Position numbers and translations under genes: made by a program. Shown piece by piece: positions 53,689-62,449 of a stretch of 64,000 nt of DNA. The stretch covers positions 1 to 64,000 of the forward strand of contig CAZMHU010000002.1 in the NCBI GenBank assembly GCA_964566175.1, given 5' to 3'. Source of the DNA: SIG589 sp964566175 (lineage in GTDB: Bacteria; Bacillota; Clostridia; Oscillospirales; Acutalibacteraceae). Positions within the stretch are counted from its first letter, which is position 1. Each line of letters starts with the position of its first letter. A model generated the notes under the pieces. It had not been told where the DNA came from, did no database searches, and worked only from the letters and a program-made list of their open reading frames with translations.

Positions 53689-54342
53689 TTATGATTTGTA
53701 ATAATCAAGTTTTTTCTCAATATATCCGAAAAGCAGAGTAAGCAGACCGGAAAACGCAAGGTAGAATACGCCGGTATAGAATAGCGGCCAAAGCAGACCT
53801 TTTGCGGCAAACTTTTCCGCAACTTTTATTATTTCTATAACAGTGATTACACGGACAAGCGATGTGTCTTTAACAAGGGTGATAACCTCGTTGCTTATCG
53901 GGGGAATAATGCGTTTTATAACCTGCATAAGTACGATCTTGAAGAAGATTTGCGTTTTGGTAAGTCCGAGTACCTGTCCCGCTTCGTACTGTCCGCGCGG
54001 TATACCCTCAATTCCGCCGCGGTATATTTCCGAAAAATATGCGGCATAGTTTATAACAAAGGTTATAAGCGCCGCAAGAAAACGGTTACTCTTGAATATA
54101 GGCGTATCGAAAAGTATTCCCGGAACATAAAAAACAACAAGTATTTGGAGCATAAGCGGTGTTCCGCGAATTATCCACACAAATACTTTTGTCAGATATG
54201 AAACGGGTTTGAATTTTGACATCGAGCCGAAAGAAATAATAAGTCCGAGTGGCATCGAAAAAAGCAGTGTCAGCGCGAAAAGTTTGAGTGATACCAAAAA
54301 ACCCTCAAACAACGACAGTGTTACTGTTAAAAAATCGTACAT
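53689..54342 (-). CDS. polar amino acid ABC transporter permease
   Basis: 217 residues from ATG 54342 (AGAAGGA ahead); the ORF extends to 54414 but has no signal there. About five membrane segments, FVWIIRGTPLMLQILVVFY and the coupling loop PRGQYEAGQVLGLTKTQIFFKIVLMQ. It forms a dimer for uptake of an amino acid. Confidence 0.92.
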   Translation of the reverse strand: MYDFLTVTLSLFEGFLVSLKLFALTLLFSMPLGLIISFGSMSKFKPVSYLTKVFVWIIRGTPLMLQILVVFYVPGILFDTPIFKSNRFLAALITFVINYAAYFSEIYRGGIEGIPRGQYEAGQVLGLTKTQIFFKIVLMQVIKRIIPPISNEVITLVKDTSLVRVITVIEIIKVAEKFAAKGLLWPLFYTGVFYLAFSGLLTLLFGYIEKKLDYYKS

Positions 54343-54370
54343 AATAAAAAATCCTTCTAAAAAACTGTAC

Positions 54371-54402
54371 GGTACGGCGGCGGTAAAAACCGTCACCGTA
54401 CC
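54371..54402. promoter_or_regulatory. hairpin between binding-protein and permease genes
   Basis: Arms 54371-54384 and 54389-54402 pair over 14 bp with one C-A mismatch and a wobble. It sits right after the binding-protein gene, with a T-run a few bases further on the minus strand. Confidence 0.65.
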
Positions 54403-54424
54403 AATTTTCGGCAAAAGCCGTTAT

Positions 54425-55234
54425 TTATTTTACCAAAGCATCGACAAGACCGTACTGATTTGCGAGTTTGTCGGTTGTGCCATCTGTTTTGAATTCCTTG
54501 AAGAGTTCGTTAACCTTGGCGGTCAAATCACTGCCTTTGCGGAATGCAACCGAGTAAAATTCTTCTTCGCTGGTGACAATATCACCGAGAATCATAAGGG
54601 AAGAGAAGTCACTGCCTTCCTTATTGATAAGGTAATTTGCCATAACATAGTCGATAACACCGGCGTCTGATGTGCCTGCAAGAAGTTCGGTCAGAACATC
54701 AATCTGTGCATCCTTTTCAACATATGTTGCATCTGCAAATTCTGCTTTGATGAAATCTTCACCGGCAGAACCCGATTCGGCGGAAACAACAACATTCTTC
54801 AAATCGTCGGCAGTCTTAAATTTTTCGGCGTTTTTCGAACTGATAACGACAACCTGACGGTTCTTCATATAATAGTCCGACATTCCCATATTCTCGGCAC
54901 GTTCTTTATCCCATGTGAGACCGTTCCAGATACAGTCGATTGTCTTGCCGGCAAGTTCTGCCTCTTTCTTGTCCCAGTTGATAAGTTGGAACTCAACCTT
55001 TACGCCGAGTTTCTCACCAACGAGTTTTGCAAGTTCTGCATCGAATCCCGTCCACTCACCGTCGACTTCATAGTCAAGCGGTTCAAAATCGGTAACGCCG
55101 ACAACAAGTGTGCCTTTTTCTTTAACATACTCAAGGTCGGATTTGTCCTCGTCTTTGTTGCCACAACCAGTAAAGCAGAGTGCAAACAGAAGTGCGGCGG
55201 TCATCAGTGCAATAAGTTTTTTTAAGTTTTTCAT
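54425..55234 (-). CDS. amino acid ABC transporter binding lipoprotein
   Basis: 269 residues from ATG 55234; GAAGGAG is best spaced for this start, not for ATG 55261 or 55243. Signal with lipobox LCFTGC, then an SBP_bac_3 fold: LVVGVTDFEPLDYEVDGEWTGFDAELAKLVGEKLGV. It binds a polar amino acid (cystine, glutamine or similar). Its promoter is strong, and it leads the three-gene operon. Confidence 0.93.
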   Translation of the reverse strand: MKNLKKLIALMTAALLFALCFTGCGNKDEDKSDLEYVKEKGTLVVGVTDFEPLDYEVDGEWTGFDAELAKLVGEKLGVKVEFQLINWDKKEAELAGKTIDCIWNGLTWDKERAENMGMSDYYMKNRQVVVISSKNAEKFKTADDLKNVVVSAESGSAGEDFIKAEFADATYVEKDAQIDVLTELLAGTSDAGVIDYVMANYLINKEGSDFSSLMILGDIVTSEEEFYSVAFRKGSDLTAKVNELFKEFKTDGTTDKLANQYGLVDALVK

Positions 55235-55259
55235 TTTCAACATCTCCTTCGTTTTCAAC

Positions 55260-55288
55260 ATAGTAACACGCTACTATACTAAAGTCAA
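55260..55288 (-). promoter_or_regulatory. amino acid importer promoter
   Basis: Minus-strand TTGACT (55288-55283) and TACTAT (55265-55260) exactly 17 bp apart, 25 bp before the ATG. Confidence 0.75.
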
Positions 55289-55306
55289 GTATTTTTTTTG
55301 AAAACA

Positions 55307-55334
55307 AAAAACGCACGTAAAAACGTGCGTTTTT
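55307..55334. terminator. terminator after rhaA
   Basis: AAAAACGCACGT (55307-55318) pairs with 55323-55334 over 12 bp with a 4-base loop and T-runs on both sides. Confidence 0.93.
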
Positions 55335-55351
55335 CAGTGTAAAAATGAACT

Positions 55352-56611
55352 TTATACGCGTTTGCTCAAAACTTCGTCTTCATATTTGCGGATTTCGTCA
55401 AACCATTCGGGGCCTGCGGTAACGCCGCAACGCTCACAGTATTCTTCCCAGATTGCGCCGAAAGGCATAGTCTTGAGTTCTTCCTGCATCATCATAAGTT
55501 CGGTGAGTTTGCCGTCGTCCTGAAGTTGACGCAACATAGCATTCGGTGTGCAGAGGGCAGAGAGTAAAGCCTTTTGCCAACTGCGGAAACCGACAGTCCA
55601 GGCACTGATACGGTTTATGCTTGCATCAAAATAGTCAAGAGCCATATAAACGCGGTCAAGTGCATCGCAACGTACGATTTCTTTTGCCATCTCTCTTGTT
55701 TCGTCATCGAAAAGAAGAACGTGGTCGGAATCCCAACGAACACCTCTTGTAATGTGAAGTGCAATCTCATCAAAGAAGCAAAGCAAAGCGGGGATTTTGT
55801 CCGAAACAACCTCGGTTGGGTGATAATGACCGTTATCCATAAGCGGCAGACAGCCGTCGTGTGTTGCGGCGAAAGAAAGAGTAAACTCGGCAGAACCGGC
55901 GGTAAAGGATTCAACACCGATACCGAATACCTTTGACTCAACGCAGGGTTTTACGAGGTTCTTGTCAAAAGGTTCGGACAAAATTTCTTCAATAGATGCT
56001 TTATAGCGCATTCTCGGACCCATACGGTCGGCGGGAATATCCTTGTAGCCGTCGCCTGTCCAAATATTCATAACACAGGGATAACCTGTCTGCTCGGCAA
56101 AATATTGCGAAATACGTACGCAGGCCTTGCCGTGCTCAATCCAGAAACGGCGTGTCTCTTCGTCGGGGCTTGAAAGGGTGAGACCGTCTTTAACCTTGGG
56201 GTGTGAGAAGAATGTGGGGTTAAAGTCAATACCCATATTGCGCTCTTTTGCAAAATCTACCCAACGCTTAAAGTGGCGGGGTTCAAGTTTGTCACGGTCG
56301 GCAAATTCGCCGTCTTCAAAAATGGCATAGCAAGCGTGAACGTTGAGTTTCTTTGCACCGGGGCAGAGAGAAATAACCTTATCCATATCGGCAAGGAGTT
56401 CATCGGGTGTGCGTGCCTTTCCGGGATAGTTACCGGTAGTCTGAATACCGCCGGTGAGGGGACCGTCGTGGTCGAAACCGATAACATCGTCGCCCTGCCA
56501 GCAATGGAGAGAAACCGGAATGTTTTTAAGTTTTTCAATAGCGGCATCGGTGTCAACACCGAGTTTTGCATATTGCTCGCGTGCGAGTTTGTAGTTGTTT
56601 TTGAACAGCAT
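55352..56611 (-). CDS. rhaA: L-rhamnose isomerase
   Basis: A 419-residue TIM-barrel enzyme of normal length. VSLHCWQGDDVIGFD, TTGNYPGKA, LNVHACYA, GIDFNPTFFSHPK, MNIWTGDGYKDIPADR and HYHPTEVVSDKI carry the metal and sugar residues of RhaA. It converts L-rhamnose to L-rhamnulose. No kinase, aldolase or rhamnose regulator lies near, so it stands alone. The ribosome binding site is weak (AGAAAGTGAG). Confidence 0.95.
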   Translation of the reverse strand: MLFKNNYKLAREQYAKLGVDTDAAIEKLKNIPVSLHCWQGDDVIGFDHDGPLTGGIQTTGNYPGKARTPDELLADMDKVISLCPGAKKLNVHACYAIFEDGEFADRDKLEPRHFKRWVDFAKERNMGIDFNPTFFSHPKVKDGLTLSSPDEETRRFWIEHGKACVRISQYFAEQTGYPCVMNIWTGDGYKDIPADRMGPRMRYKASIEEILSEPFDKNLVKPCVESKVFGIGVESFTAGSAEFTLSFAATHDGCLPLMDNGHYHPTEVVSDKIPALLCFFDEIALHITRGVRWDSDHVLLFDDETREMAKEIVRCDALDRVYMALDYFDASINRISAWTVGFRSWQKALLSALCTPNAMLRQLQDDGKLTELMMMQEELKTMPFGAIWEEYCERCGVTAGPEWFDEIRKYEDEVLSKRV

Positions 56612-56703
56612 ATGTAATCAATCTCACTTTCTTAGAGTTTAATTTATCATTATACTAACATAATTTTTCGCGTTTGTCTATAACACATTTTGTCTTTTTC
56701 AGG

Positions 56704-57405
56704 CTATTTTTTGTCTTGCGGCTTTATATCCGTAACTGTTAAAATGCCATCTTCAACAAAAAACGATACCGTAAAGCATGAATATTCAAATTTATATATG
56801 CGGTTTGGGTCGTTTTGATATGCGGGGCGCGGGTCTTGTTTTAATATTTCGATAAGTGATACTTTTTTGTCGTTCGGCAAGACAGAGAGCAGTTTTTTGT
56901 CAATAATAACATCAAGTGAATATTCTTTAACTTCTGCGGCGAACCCGCCTGTGGCATCGGGGTGTGAATCGGTAAAGGGAAGATAGGGTTTTATATCGAA
57001 TATCGGTGTGCCGTCTACTAAATCTGCACCCGACACACATATTATAGGTCCTCTGTCCGTATCAAGGTCTACGCCGAGAAGTTTTACCGAAGAAAGACCT
57101 ATTGGGTTTGGGCGGTTGGGTGAGCGTGTTGCGAAAACACCCATACGTCGGTTTCCGCCGAGACGTGGCGGACGAACGGTCGGCGACCAAACTTCGCCGG
57201 TTTTAAAAAATGAAAAATGCCAAATAAGCCAAAGATGAGAAAATTCTTCAATTCCGCGAAGGGCGTTTTTATCGCGGTATGGCGGAGTGAAGACAATTTC
57301 GGCCGTCAGTTCGTTTACAAGACCGCTTTGTCGCGGAACGCCGAATTTTGACGGAAAATCGGTATGAATATGTGCTATCGGGTTTATATTAAGTCCGTCG
57401 GGCAT
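56704..57405 (-). CDS. trmO: tRNA (N6-threonylcarbamoyladenosine37) methyltransferase TrmO
   Basis: A 233-residue protein of the TsaA/TrmO family: PIAHIHTDFPSKFGVPRQSGLV, FATRSPNRPNPIGLSSVKL and DLVDGTPIFDIKPYLPFTD are the core motifs for SAM and tRNA binding. It methylates t6A37 in certain tRNAs. AAGGAG precedes ATG 57405. Confidence 0.92.
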   Translation of the reverse strand: MPDGLNINPIAHIHTDFPSKFGVPRQSGLVNELTAEIVFTPPYRDKNALRGIEEFSHLWLIWHFSFFKTGEVWSPTVRPPRLGGNRRMGVFATRSPNRPNPIGLSSVKLLGVDLDTDRGPIICVSGADLVDGTPIFDIKPYLPFTDSHPDATGGFAAEVKEYSLDVIIDKKLLSVLPNDKKVSLIEILKQDPRPAYQNDPNRIYKFEYSCFTVSFFVEDGILTVTDIKPQDKK

Positions 57406-57521
57406 TGGTTTTCTCCTTAAAAATTTGCCGTTTTTTAATATTATAATGTGTGACTATTGCTTTTTCAAGCCTAAACGATCCGAAAAAATGGTTAAAAATA
57501 GTTACAAGGTTGTATATAAGG

Positions 57522-57551
57522 TTGACAAGAGCAAACCTTTTTTGATAAAAT
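57522..57551 (+). promoter_or_regulatory. yicC-remA-gmk operon promoter
   Basis: TTGACA (57522-57527), 18 bp, TAAAAT (57546-57551), 42 bp before ATG 57594. Confidence 0.65.
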
Positions 57552-57593
57552 AAAACAGTCCATAATGGAATAATAGCGAAAGGCTGGCTTTAT

Positions 57594-58472
57594 ATGATTA
57601 GAAGTATGACCGGCTTCGGTCGGGCAGAGAAGACTGTTGACAGTATGGAAATCACGGTTGAGGTAAAATCCGTTAACCACAGATATTTTGAGTTTTCTTC
57701 ACGTGTACCGAGAAGTTGTGCGTTTCTTGAGGAAAAGTTAAAGACGTTTTTTAAAGAGCGTGTTTCAAGAGGAAAACTTGAAGTTTACGTCACTTTAACC
57801 GATAACACATCTGATTCGGTTTCGGTCGTGCTTGACCGCGCATATGCCGATGGCTATGTTGCGGCACTTAAAAGCATTTCGGAAATTTACGGTGTTGAGG
57901 ACGATATTACCGCATCGGTTATTGCACGCAACAGCGATGTTTTCAGCGTAAAGCGTGAATCACTTGATGAAGATGCCGTTACTGCCGCCGTTTTGTCGGT
58001 TGCGGAAGATGCACTCTCCGCCTTTATCGTTATGCGTGAGACCGAAGGTGAAAAACTTAAAATTGATATTCTCGAGCGCACAAAAACGATACTTAATATG
58101 GTTGAGTTTGTTGAAAAACGTTCGCCTGAAACGGTAAATCGTTACAGAGAACGGCTTTATGAAAAAATAAAGGAACTTTTGGACGACAAACAGGTTGATG
58201 AGCAACGCCTTATAACCGAAACAGCAATTTTTGCCGATAAGGTTGCCGTTGCCGAGGAAACTGTTCGACTCCGCAGTCATATTTCTCAGTTGACACAACT
58301 GCTTTCGGCAGACGGTGCTGTCGGCAGAAAACTCGATTTCCTTGTGCAGGAGATGAACCGTGAGGCTAATACTATCGGTTCAAAGGCGCAGGATGTCGAT
58401 ATTGCACACACTGTTGTCGATATTAAATCCGAGATTGAAAAAATCAGAGAACAGATTCAAAATATAGAATAG
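57594..58472 (+). CDS. yicC: YicC family endoribonuclease
   Basis: A 292-residue protein beginning with MIRSMTGFGR, the family signature, and ending with DUF1732 (FLVQEMNREANTIGSKAQD). YicC-type proteins are RNases that help RNA turnover. It heads the yicC-remA-gmk-rpoZ-priA-def-fmt-rsmB order also seen in Bacillus (yloC onward). Confidence 0.94.
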   Translation: MIRSMTGFGRAEKTVDSMEITVEVKSVNHRYFEFSSRVPRSCAFLEEKLKTFFKERVSRGKLEVYVTLTDNTSDSVSVVLDRAYADGYVAALKSISEIYGVEDDITASVIARNSDVFSVKRESLDEDAVTAAVLSVAEDALSAFIVMRETEGEKLKIDILERTKTILNMVEFVEKRSPETVNRYRERLYEKIKELLDDKQVDEQRLITETAIFADKVAVAEETVRLRSHISQLTQLLSADGAVGRKLDFLVQEMNREANTIGSKAQDVDIAHTVVDIKSEIEKIREQIQNIE

Positions 58473-58482
58473 GATGTAGGTT

Positions 58483-58755
58483 ATGAAGCTTATAAATATT
58501 GGATTCGGTAATATGGTTTCGGCAAGCCGTATGGTCGCTATTGTAAGTCCCGAGTCTGCTCCCATAAAGCGAATTATTCAAGACGCTAAGGAGCGCGGTG
58601 TGCTTATTGATGCCACACACGGCAGACGTACACGGGCTGTTATAATAACCGACAGTGATCATATAATTCTCACTTATCTACAGTCTGAAACGGTTGCAAA
58701 CCGTGTCAACGAGGATGACGGTTTTGAAGATTACGAGGTAAGTGATGATGAGTAG
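58483..58755 (+). CDS. remA: RemA-type DNA-binding regulator (DUF370)
   Basis: A 90-residue DUF370 protein (LINIGFGNMVSASRMVAIVSPESAPIKRII, DATHGRRTRAVIITDS). In Bacillus RemA activates biofilm matrix and osmoprotection genes as an oligomeric DNA binder. The final 15 residues are acidic. It overlaps gmk by 11 bases. Confidence 0.93.
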   Translation: MKLINIGFGNMVSASRMVAIVSPESAPIKRIIQDAKERGVLIDATHGRRTRAVIITDSDHIILTYLQSETVANRVNEDDGFEDYEVSDDE

Positions 58756-59371
58756 GGGGAAACTTTTTATTGTTTCGGGGCCGTCCGGTTCGGGCAAGGA
58801 TACGATTCTAAAGGAAGTTTTAAAAAAACACCCCGAAATCGCTTTTTCTATTTCTTCGGTATCACGTCCAATGAGAAAGGGCGAGACCGAGGGCGAAAAA
58901 TATCACTTTATATCAAAGGCGGAGTTTGAAAAACTTATAGCCGACGATATGCTGATAGAATATAATGAATTTTGCGGAAACTACTACGGCACACCGAAAG
59001 CACCTGTTTTGTCCGCGATAGACAGCGGGTGTGACATTATTTTGGAGATTGACGTAAACGGTGCGAAAAAGGTCAGAAATGTTATGCCCGACGCCGTGAG
59101 CATTTTTATAATGCCGCCGTCATATGGCGAGTTGTACCGCCGTTTATGCGGCAGAGGCACCGAGTCTGAAGAGGTTATTTCCGCACGTATGAACACCGCA
59201 CTTTCCGAAATCGCACGTGCGTGTGAATATGATTATATCGTAATAAACGATTCGATTGACGAAGCGACGGAAGATTTACTTTCGGTAATTCTATCCAGTC
59301 GCTTGACAATAGAAAACAATAAAAATTTTATTGATGAGGTGTTAAATAATGTTAAATCCTGCAATAGGTAA
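58745..59371 (+). CDS. gmk: guanylate kinase
   Basis: About 208 residues. P-loop SGPSGSGKDT, SVSRPMRKGETEGEKYHF and GNYYGTPKAPV are standard. It makes GDP from GMP. GTG 58742 and ATG 58745/58748 lie in a row; ATG 58745 or 58748 fits the GAGG at 58735-58738 best. The P-loop ends KD rather than the common KG or KS, which is acceptable in the family. Confidence 0.95.
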   Translation: MMSRGKLFIVSGPSGSGKDTILKEVLKKHPEIAFSISSVSRPMRKGETEGEKYHFISKAEFEKLIADDMLIEYNEFCGNYYGTPKAPVLSAIDSGCDIILEIDVNGAKKVRNVMPDAVSIFIMPPSYGELYRRLCGRGTESEEVISARMNTALSEIARACEYDYIVINDSIDEATEDLLSVILSSRLTIENNKNFIDEVLNNVKSCNR

Positions 59372-59528
59372 ACTTATCGAGGCAAAGGACAACCGTTACC
59401 AGTTGGTACTTGAGGTTGCAAAGGAAGCGAGAGATATTTCCGAAAACGCACAGGCAAGCGGCGAAATTATCATTGAAAAACCCGTTAGCCTTGCTATTAA
59501 CAAATTGGCTTCCGATTTGAATAAATAA
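59349..59528 (+). CDS. rpoZ: RNA polymerase omega subunit
   Basis: A 59-residue protein (MLNPAIGKLIEAKDNRYQLV, then VAKEARDISENA, ending KPVSLAINKLASDL). It helps assemble RNA polymerase around the beta-prime subunit. It starts at ATG 59349 after GAGGTG and overlaps gmk by 23 bases. The gene is easily missed because it is short. Confidence 0.9.
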   Translation: MLNPAIGKLIEAKDNRYQLVLEVAKEARDISENAQASGEIIIEKPVSLAINKLASDLNK

Positions 59529-59554
59529 TTAAAAAATGCTTGGTGGTGCTTGTT

Positions 59555-61993
59555 TTGGATTGTTCGATTGCAAGGGTCGTTATTGACGGCTCTGCTTACA
59601 GTTTTGATAAGTGCTACACATATTTAATACCGTCGGGCATTGATACCGACAAACTTGTCGGCTCAAGGGTTATTGTTCCCTTCGGCAGGGGAAACGTAAA
59701 AAAGCAGGCACTCGTTATGGGTGTTGAGCGTGTTTCCGATACCTCGGGACTGAAATCGATTATTTCGCTTATTGATGAAAAACCGGTGCTCGGTGACGAA
59801 ATGTTGCGGCTTGTTACTCATTTGAAAGAGCATACTTTCTGCACGTATTTTGACGCTGTTCATGCACTTCTCCCGACGGGTCTTAATATTAAAGTTTCAA
59901 CAGAGTATATCGTAAATACCGATTGCGAAGACACGCTTTCGGGTACAGAGCAAGAAATTTTCGCTTTGCTGTCAGCACAGAAAAAGCCACTCACCGCCGA
60001 AAAAATCAATGTCATTTTGGGCATTGACTGCGCTGAACAGTTGCTAAAAAAACTACATCGCGACGGTTTTGTGAGTGCAGAGAGCAACCCTATCCGAAAA
60101 ATAGGCGATGCAACCGTTAAGATGGTTTGTCTTGCACAGCCCGACGGTGAGGTCTCAATAAAACTGACTGCACGCCAGCGTGATGTTGTCGATTTGCTCC
60201 GTGATGCAGGCACGCTTTCCGTGAAGGAAGTTATGTATTTTACGGGAGTCAGTTCGGTTGTAATAAAAAATCTCGAAAAATACGGCGTTGTACGCCTTTT
60301 CGAGAACGAAGTTTACCGTATGCCCGAATGTACCGCCGACAGAACCGACAGCGAGATTGTTTTGACAGAGGAACAGCAGGCAGCATATAATACCGTTTTG
60401 TCTGCACTCAAAACTGAAAAATTCAATACTGTTTTAATGCACGGTGTTACCGGAAGCGGAAAAACTCAAGTGTTTTTGAAACTTGTCGAAAAAACCGTAA
60501 AACGTGGCAAGTGTGTTATCGTAATGGTACCCGAAATCGCCCTGACATCGCAAATGCTCGATTTGTTTTATTCGCGTTTCGGCAAAACCGTTGCAGTTTT
60601 CCACAGCGCACTTCCGCTCGGACAGCGTCTTGACGAATGGAAACGTGTTAAAAACGGTGAGGCGAAAATTGCACTGGGAACACGTTCTGCTGTTTTTGCG
60701 CCGTTTGATAATTTGGGTCTTATCGTTATGGATGAGGAGCAGGAGCATACCTACAAATCCGAAATGTCGCCACGTTTTCATACAAGAGATGTTGCACGTT
60801 TCAGAGCGGCGTATCATAAGTGCGTTTGCTTGCTATCTTCCGCAACTCCGTCACTTGAATCGTACAGTGCCGCCAAGGCGGGGAAATATACTCTCTGCAC
60901 GATGAAAGAACGTTACGGAAATGCGGTTTTACCACAGGTAATTCCCATCGATATGTGTAGCGAAAAGTTGAGCGGCAATAACGGCAACTTAAGTATACTG
61001 TTGGTTGACGAGATACAAAAAACGCTTGACGATAAAAAACAAGTTATTCTTTTGCTCAATCGACGCGGACACAACACATATGTTTCCTGTCCGTCATGCG
61101 GATATGTCGCAACTTGTAAAAATTGCAGTATATCTATGACATATCATTCGGCAAGTGGAAGACTTATGTGCCACTACTGCGGGTATTCCGAGCCATACAG
61201 TGAGGTTTGTCCCACCTGTGGCGGAAATCATTTGAAATACAGCGGTGCGGGTACGCAAAAACTCGAAGACGAATTGTCACTTATTTTTCCGAATGCACGC
61301 ACACTCAGACTTGATGCCGATACAACAATGGCAAAAGACGCTTTTTCAAAAAAACTTTCCGCGTTTTCAAGGGGCGAATATGATATTTTGCTCGGTACAC
61401 AGATGGTTGCAAAGGGACTAAACTTTCCCAATGTTACGCTTGTCGGTGTGCTCAGTGCCGACCAATCGATGTATAGTGACGATTTTCGCGGTTTTGAGCG
61501 GACTTTTTCGCTTTTGACGCAGGTTGTCGGTCGGTCTGGCAGGGGAGAAACGCCCGGGCGTGCATACATTCAAACCTCAAACCCCGACAGCAGTGTGATA
61601 CGCCTTGCGGCAAAACAGGATTACGAAGCGTTTTACGAGGATGAGATACTGACCCGACGGCTTATGGTATATCCGCCGTTTTGCGATATTTTGGCAGTCA
61701 CCGTGGCGTCACCCGCACAGAAACTCTCTGCCGATGCGGCTGCGGAATTTGTAAAGTTATTAACAGGCGGTGTGGAAAAAGATTTTTCAGACGTAAAACT
61801 TATTATTCTACGCCCCACACCTACCGCTGTTTTGCGGGTTAATAACCGTTATCGGTACAGAATAATAATAAAGTGTAAAAACAACAAACGTTTGAGAGAA
61901 CTTATAAATCAAACGATAGATAAATATAATGCAACCGCTTTCGCAAAAAATGCGATTTTGTCGGTTGATGTTAATCCCGAAGGAAGTATATAA
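59555..61993 (+). CDS. priA: primosomal helicase PriA
   Basis: About 812 residues. N-terminal 3'BD domain (IDGSAYSFDKCYTYLIP), Walker A HGVTGSGKTQV, DEEQEHTYKSE, eight zinc cysteines (CPSCGYVATCKNC, CHYCGY, CPTCGG) and C-terminal helicase motifs LGTQMVAKGLNFPNVTLVGVL and VGRSGRG. It restarts stalled replication forks. Start is uncertain: TTG 59555 follows GGTGGTG; TTG 59540 and GTGs at 59543/59546 are also in frame. Confidence 0.95.
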   Translation: MDCSIARVVIDGSAYSFDKCYTYLIPSGIDTDKLVGSRVIVPFGRGNVKKQALVMGVERVSDTSGLKSIISLIDEKPVLGDEMLRLVTHLKEHTFCTYFDAVHALLPTGLNIKVSTEYIVNTDCEDTLSGTEQEIFALLSAQKKPLTAEKINVILGIDCAEQLLKKLHRDGFVSAESNPIRKIGDATVKMVCLAQPDGEVSIKLTARQRDVVDLLRDAGTLSVKEVMYFTGVSSVVIKNLEKYGVVRLFENEVYRMPECTADRTDSEIVLTEEQQAAYNTVLSALKTEKFNTVLMHGVTGSGKTQVFLKLVEKTVKRGKCVIVMVPEIALTSQMLDLFYSRFGKTVAVFHSALPLGQRLDEWKRVKNGEAKIALGTRSAVFAPFDNLGLIVMDEEQEHTYKSEMSPRFHTRDVARFRAAYHKCVCLLSSATPSLESYSAAKAGKYTLCTMKERYGNAVLPQVIPIDMCSEKLSGNNGNLSILLVDEIQKTLDDKKQVILLLNRRGHNTYVSCPSCGYVATCKNCSISMTYHSASGRLMCHYCGYSEPYSEVCPTCGGNHLKYSGAGTQKLEDELSLIFPNARTLRLDADTTMAKDAFSKKLSAFSRGEYDILLGTQMVAKGLNFPNVTLVGVLSADQSMYSDDFRGFERTFSLLTQVVGRSGRGETPGRAYIQTSNPDSSVIRLAAKQDYEAFYEDEILTRRLMVYPPFCDILAVTVASPAQKLSADAAAEFVKLLTGGVEKDFSDVKLIILRPTPTAVLRVNNRYRYRIIIKCKNNKRLRELINQTIDKYNATAFAKNAILSVDVNPEGSI

Positions 61994-62002
61994 GGTGATA
62001 AA

Positions 62003-62443
62003 ATGGCATTAAGGGAGATTGTAAAGGGTAATGACCCGATTTTGAAAAAAGTTTGCCGTAGTGTGCTCAATTTTGATGAACGCCTTTGGCAGACACTCGA
62101 CGATATGGCTGAGACGATGTATGATGCCGACGGTGTCGGGCTTGCCGCAAGCCAAGTTGGAATTTTGCGCAGATATTGTATTGTCGATGTCGGTGACGGT
62201 CTGATTGAACTTATCAATCCTGTTATTACCGAACAGTCGGGAAAACAGTGTGATGAAGAAGGTTGCCTATCGTTTCCGTCACGTTACGGAAAGGTTGAAC
62301 GCCCGCAAAATGTCACCGTCCGTGCACAGGATAGAAACGGAAAAACCTTTACCGTTACCGCAGAAGGTCTTAAAGCACGTGCATTCTGCCACGAGATTGA
62401 CCATCTTAACGGCATTGTATTTTTGGACAGAGTAAAAGGATAG
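62003..62443 (+). CDS. def: peptide deformylase
   Basis: A 146-residue enzyme with all three motifs: GVGLAASQVG, EGCLSFP and HEIDHLNG, holding the metal through one cysteine and two histidines. It removes formyl groups from new proteins. It is directly followed by fmt, which adds them to initiator tRNA. Confidence 0.97.
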   Translation: MALREIVKGNDPILKKVCRSVLNFDERLWQTLDDMAETMYDADGVGLAASQVGILRRYCIVDVGDGLIELINPVITEQSGKQCDEEGCLSFPSRYGKVERPQNVTVRAQDRNGKTFTVTAEGLKARAFCHEIDHLNGIVFLDRVKG

Positions 62444-62449
62444 TATTTT

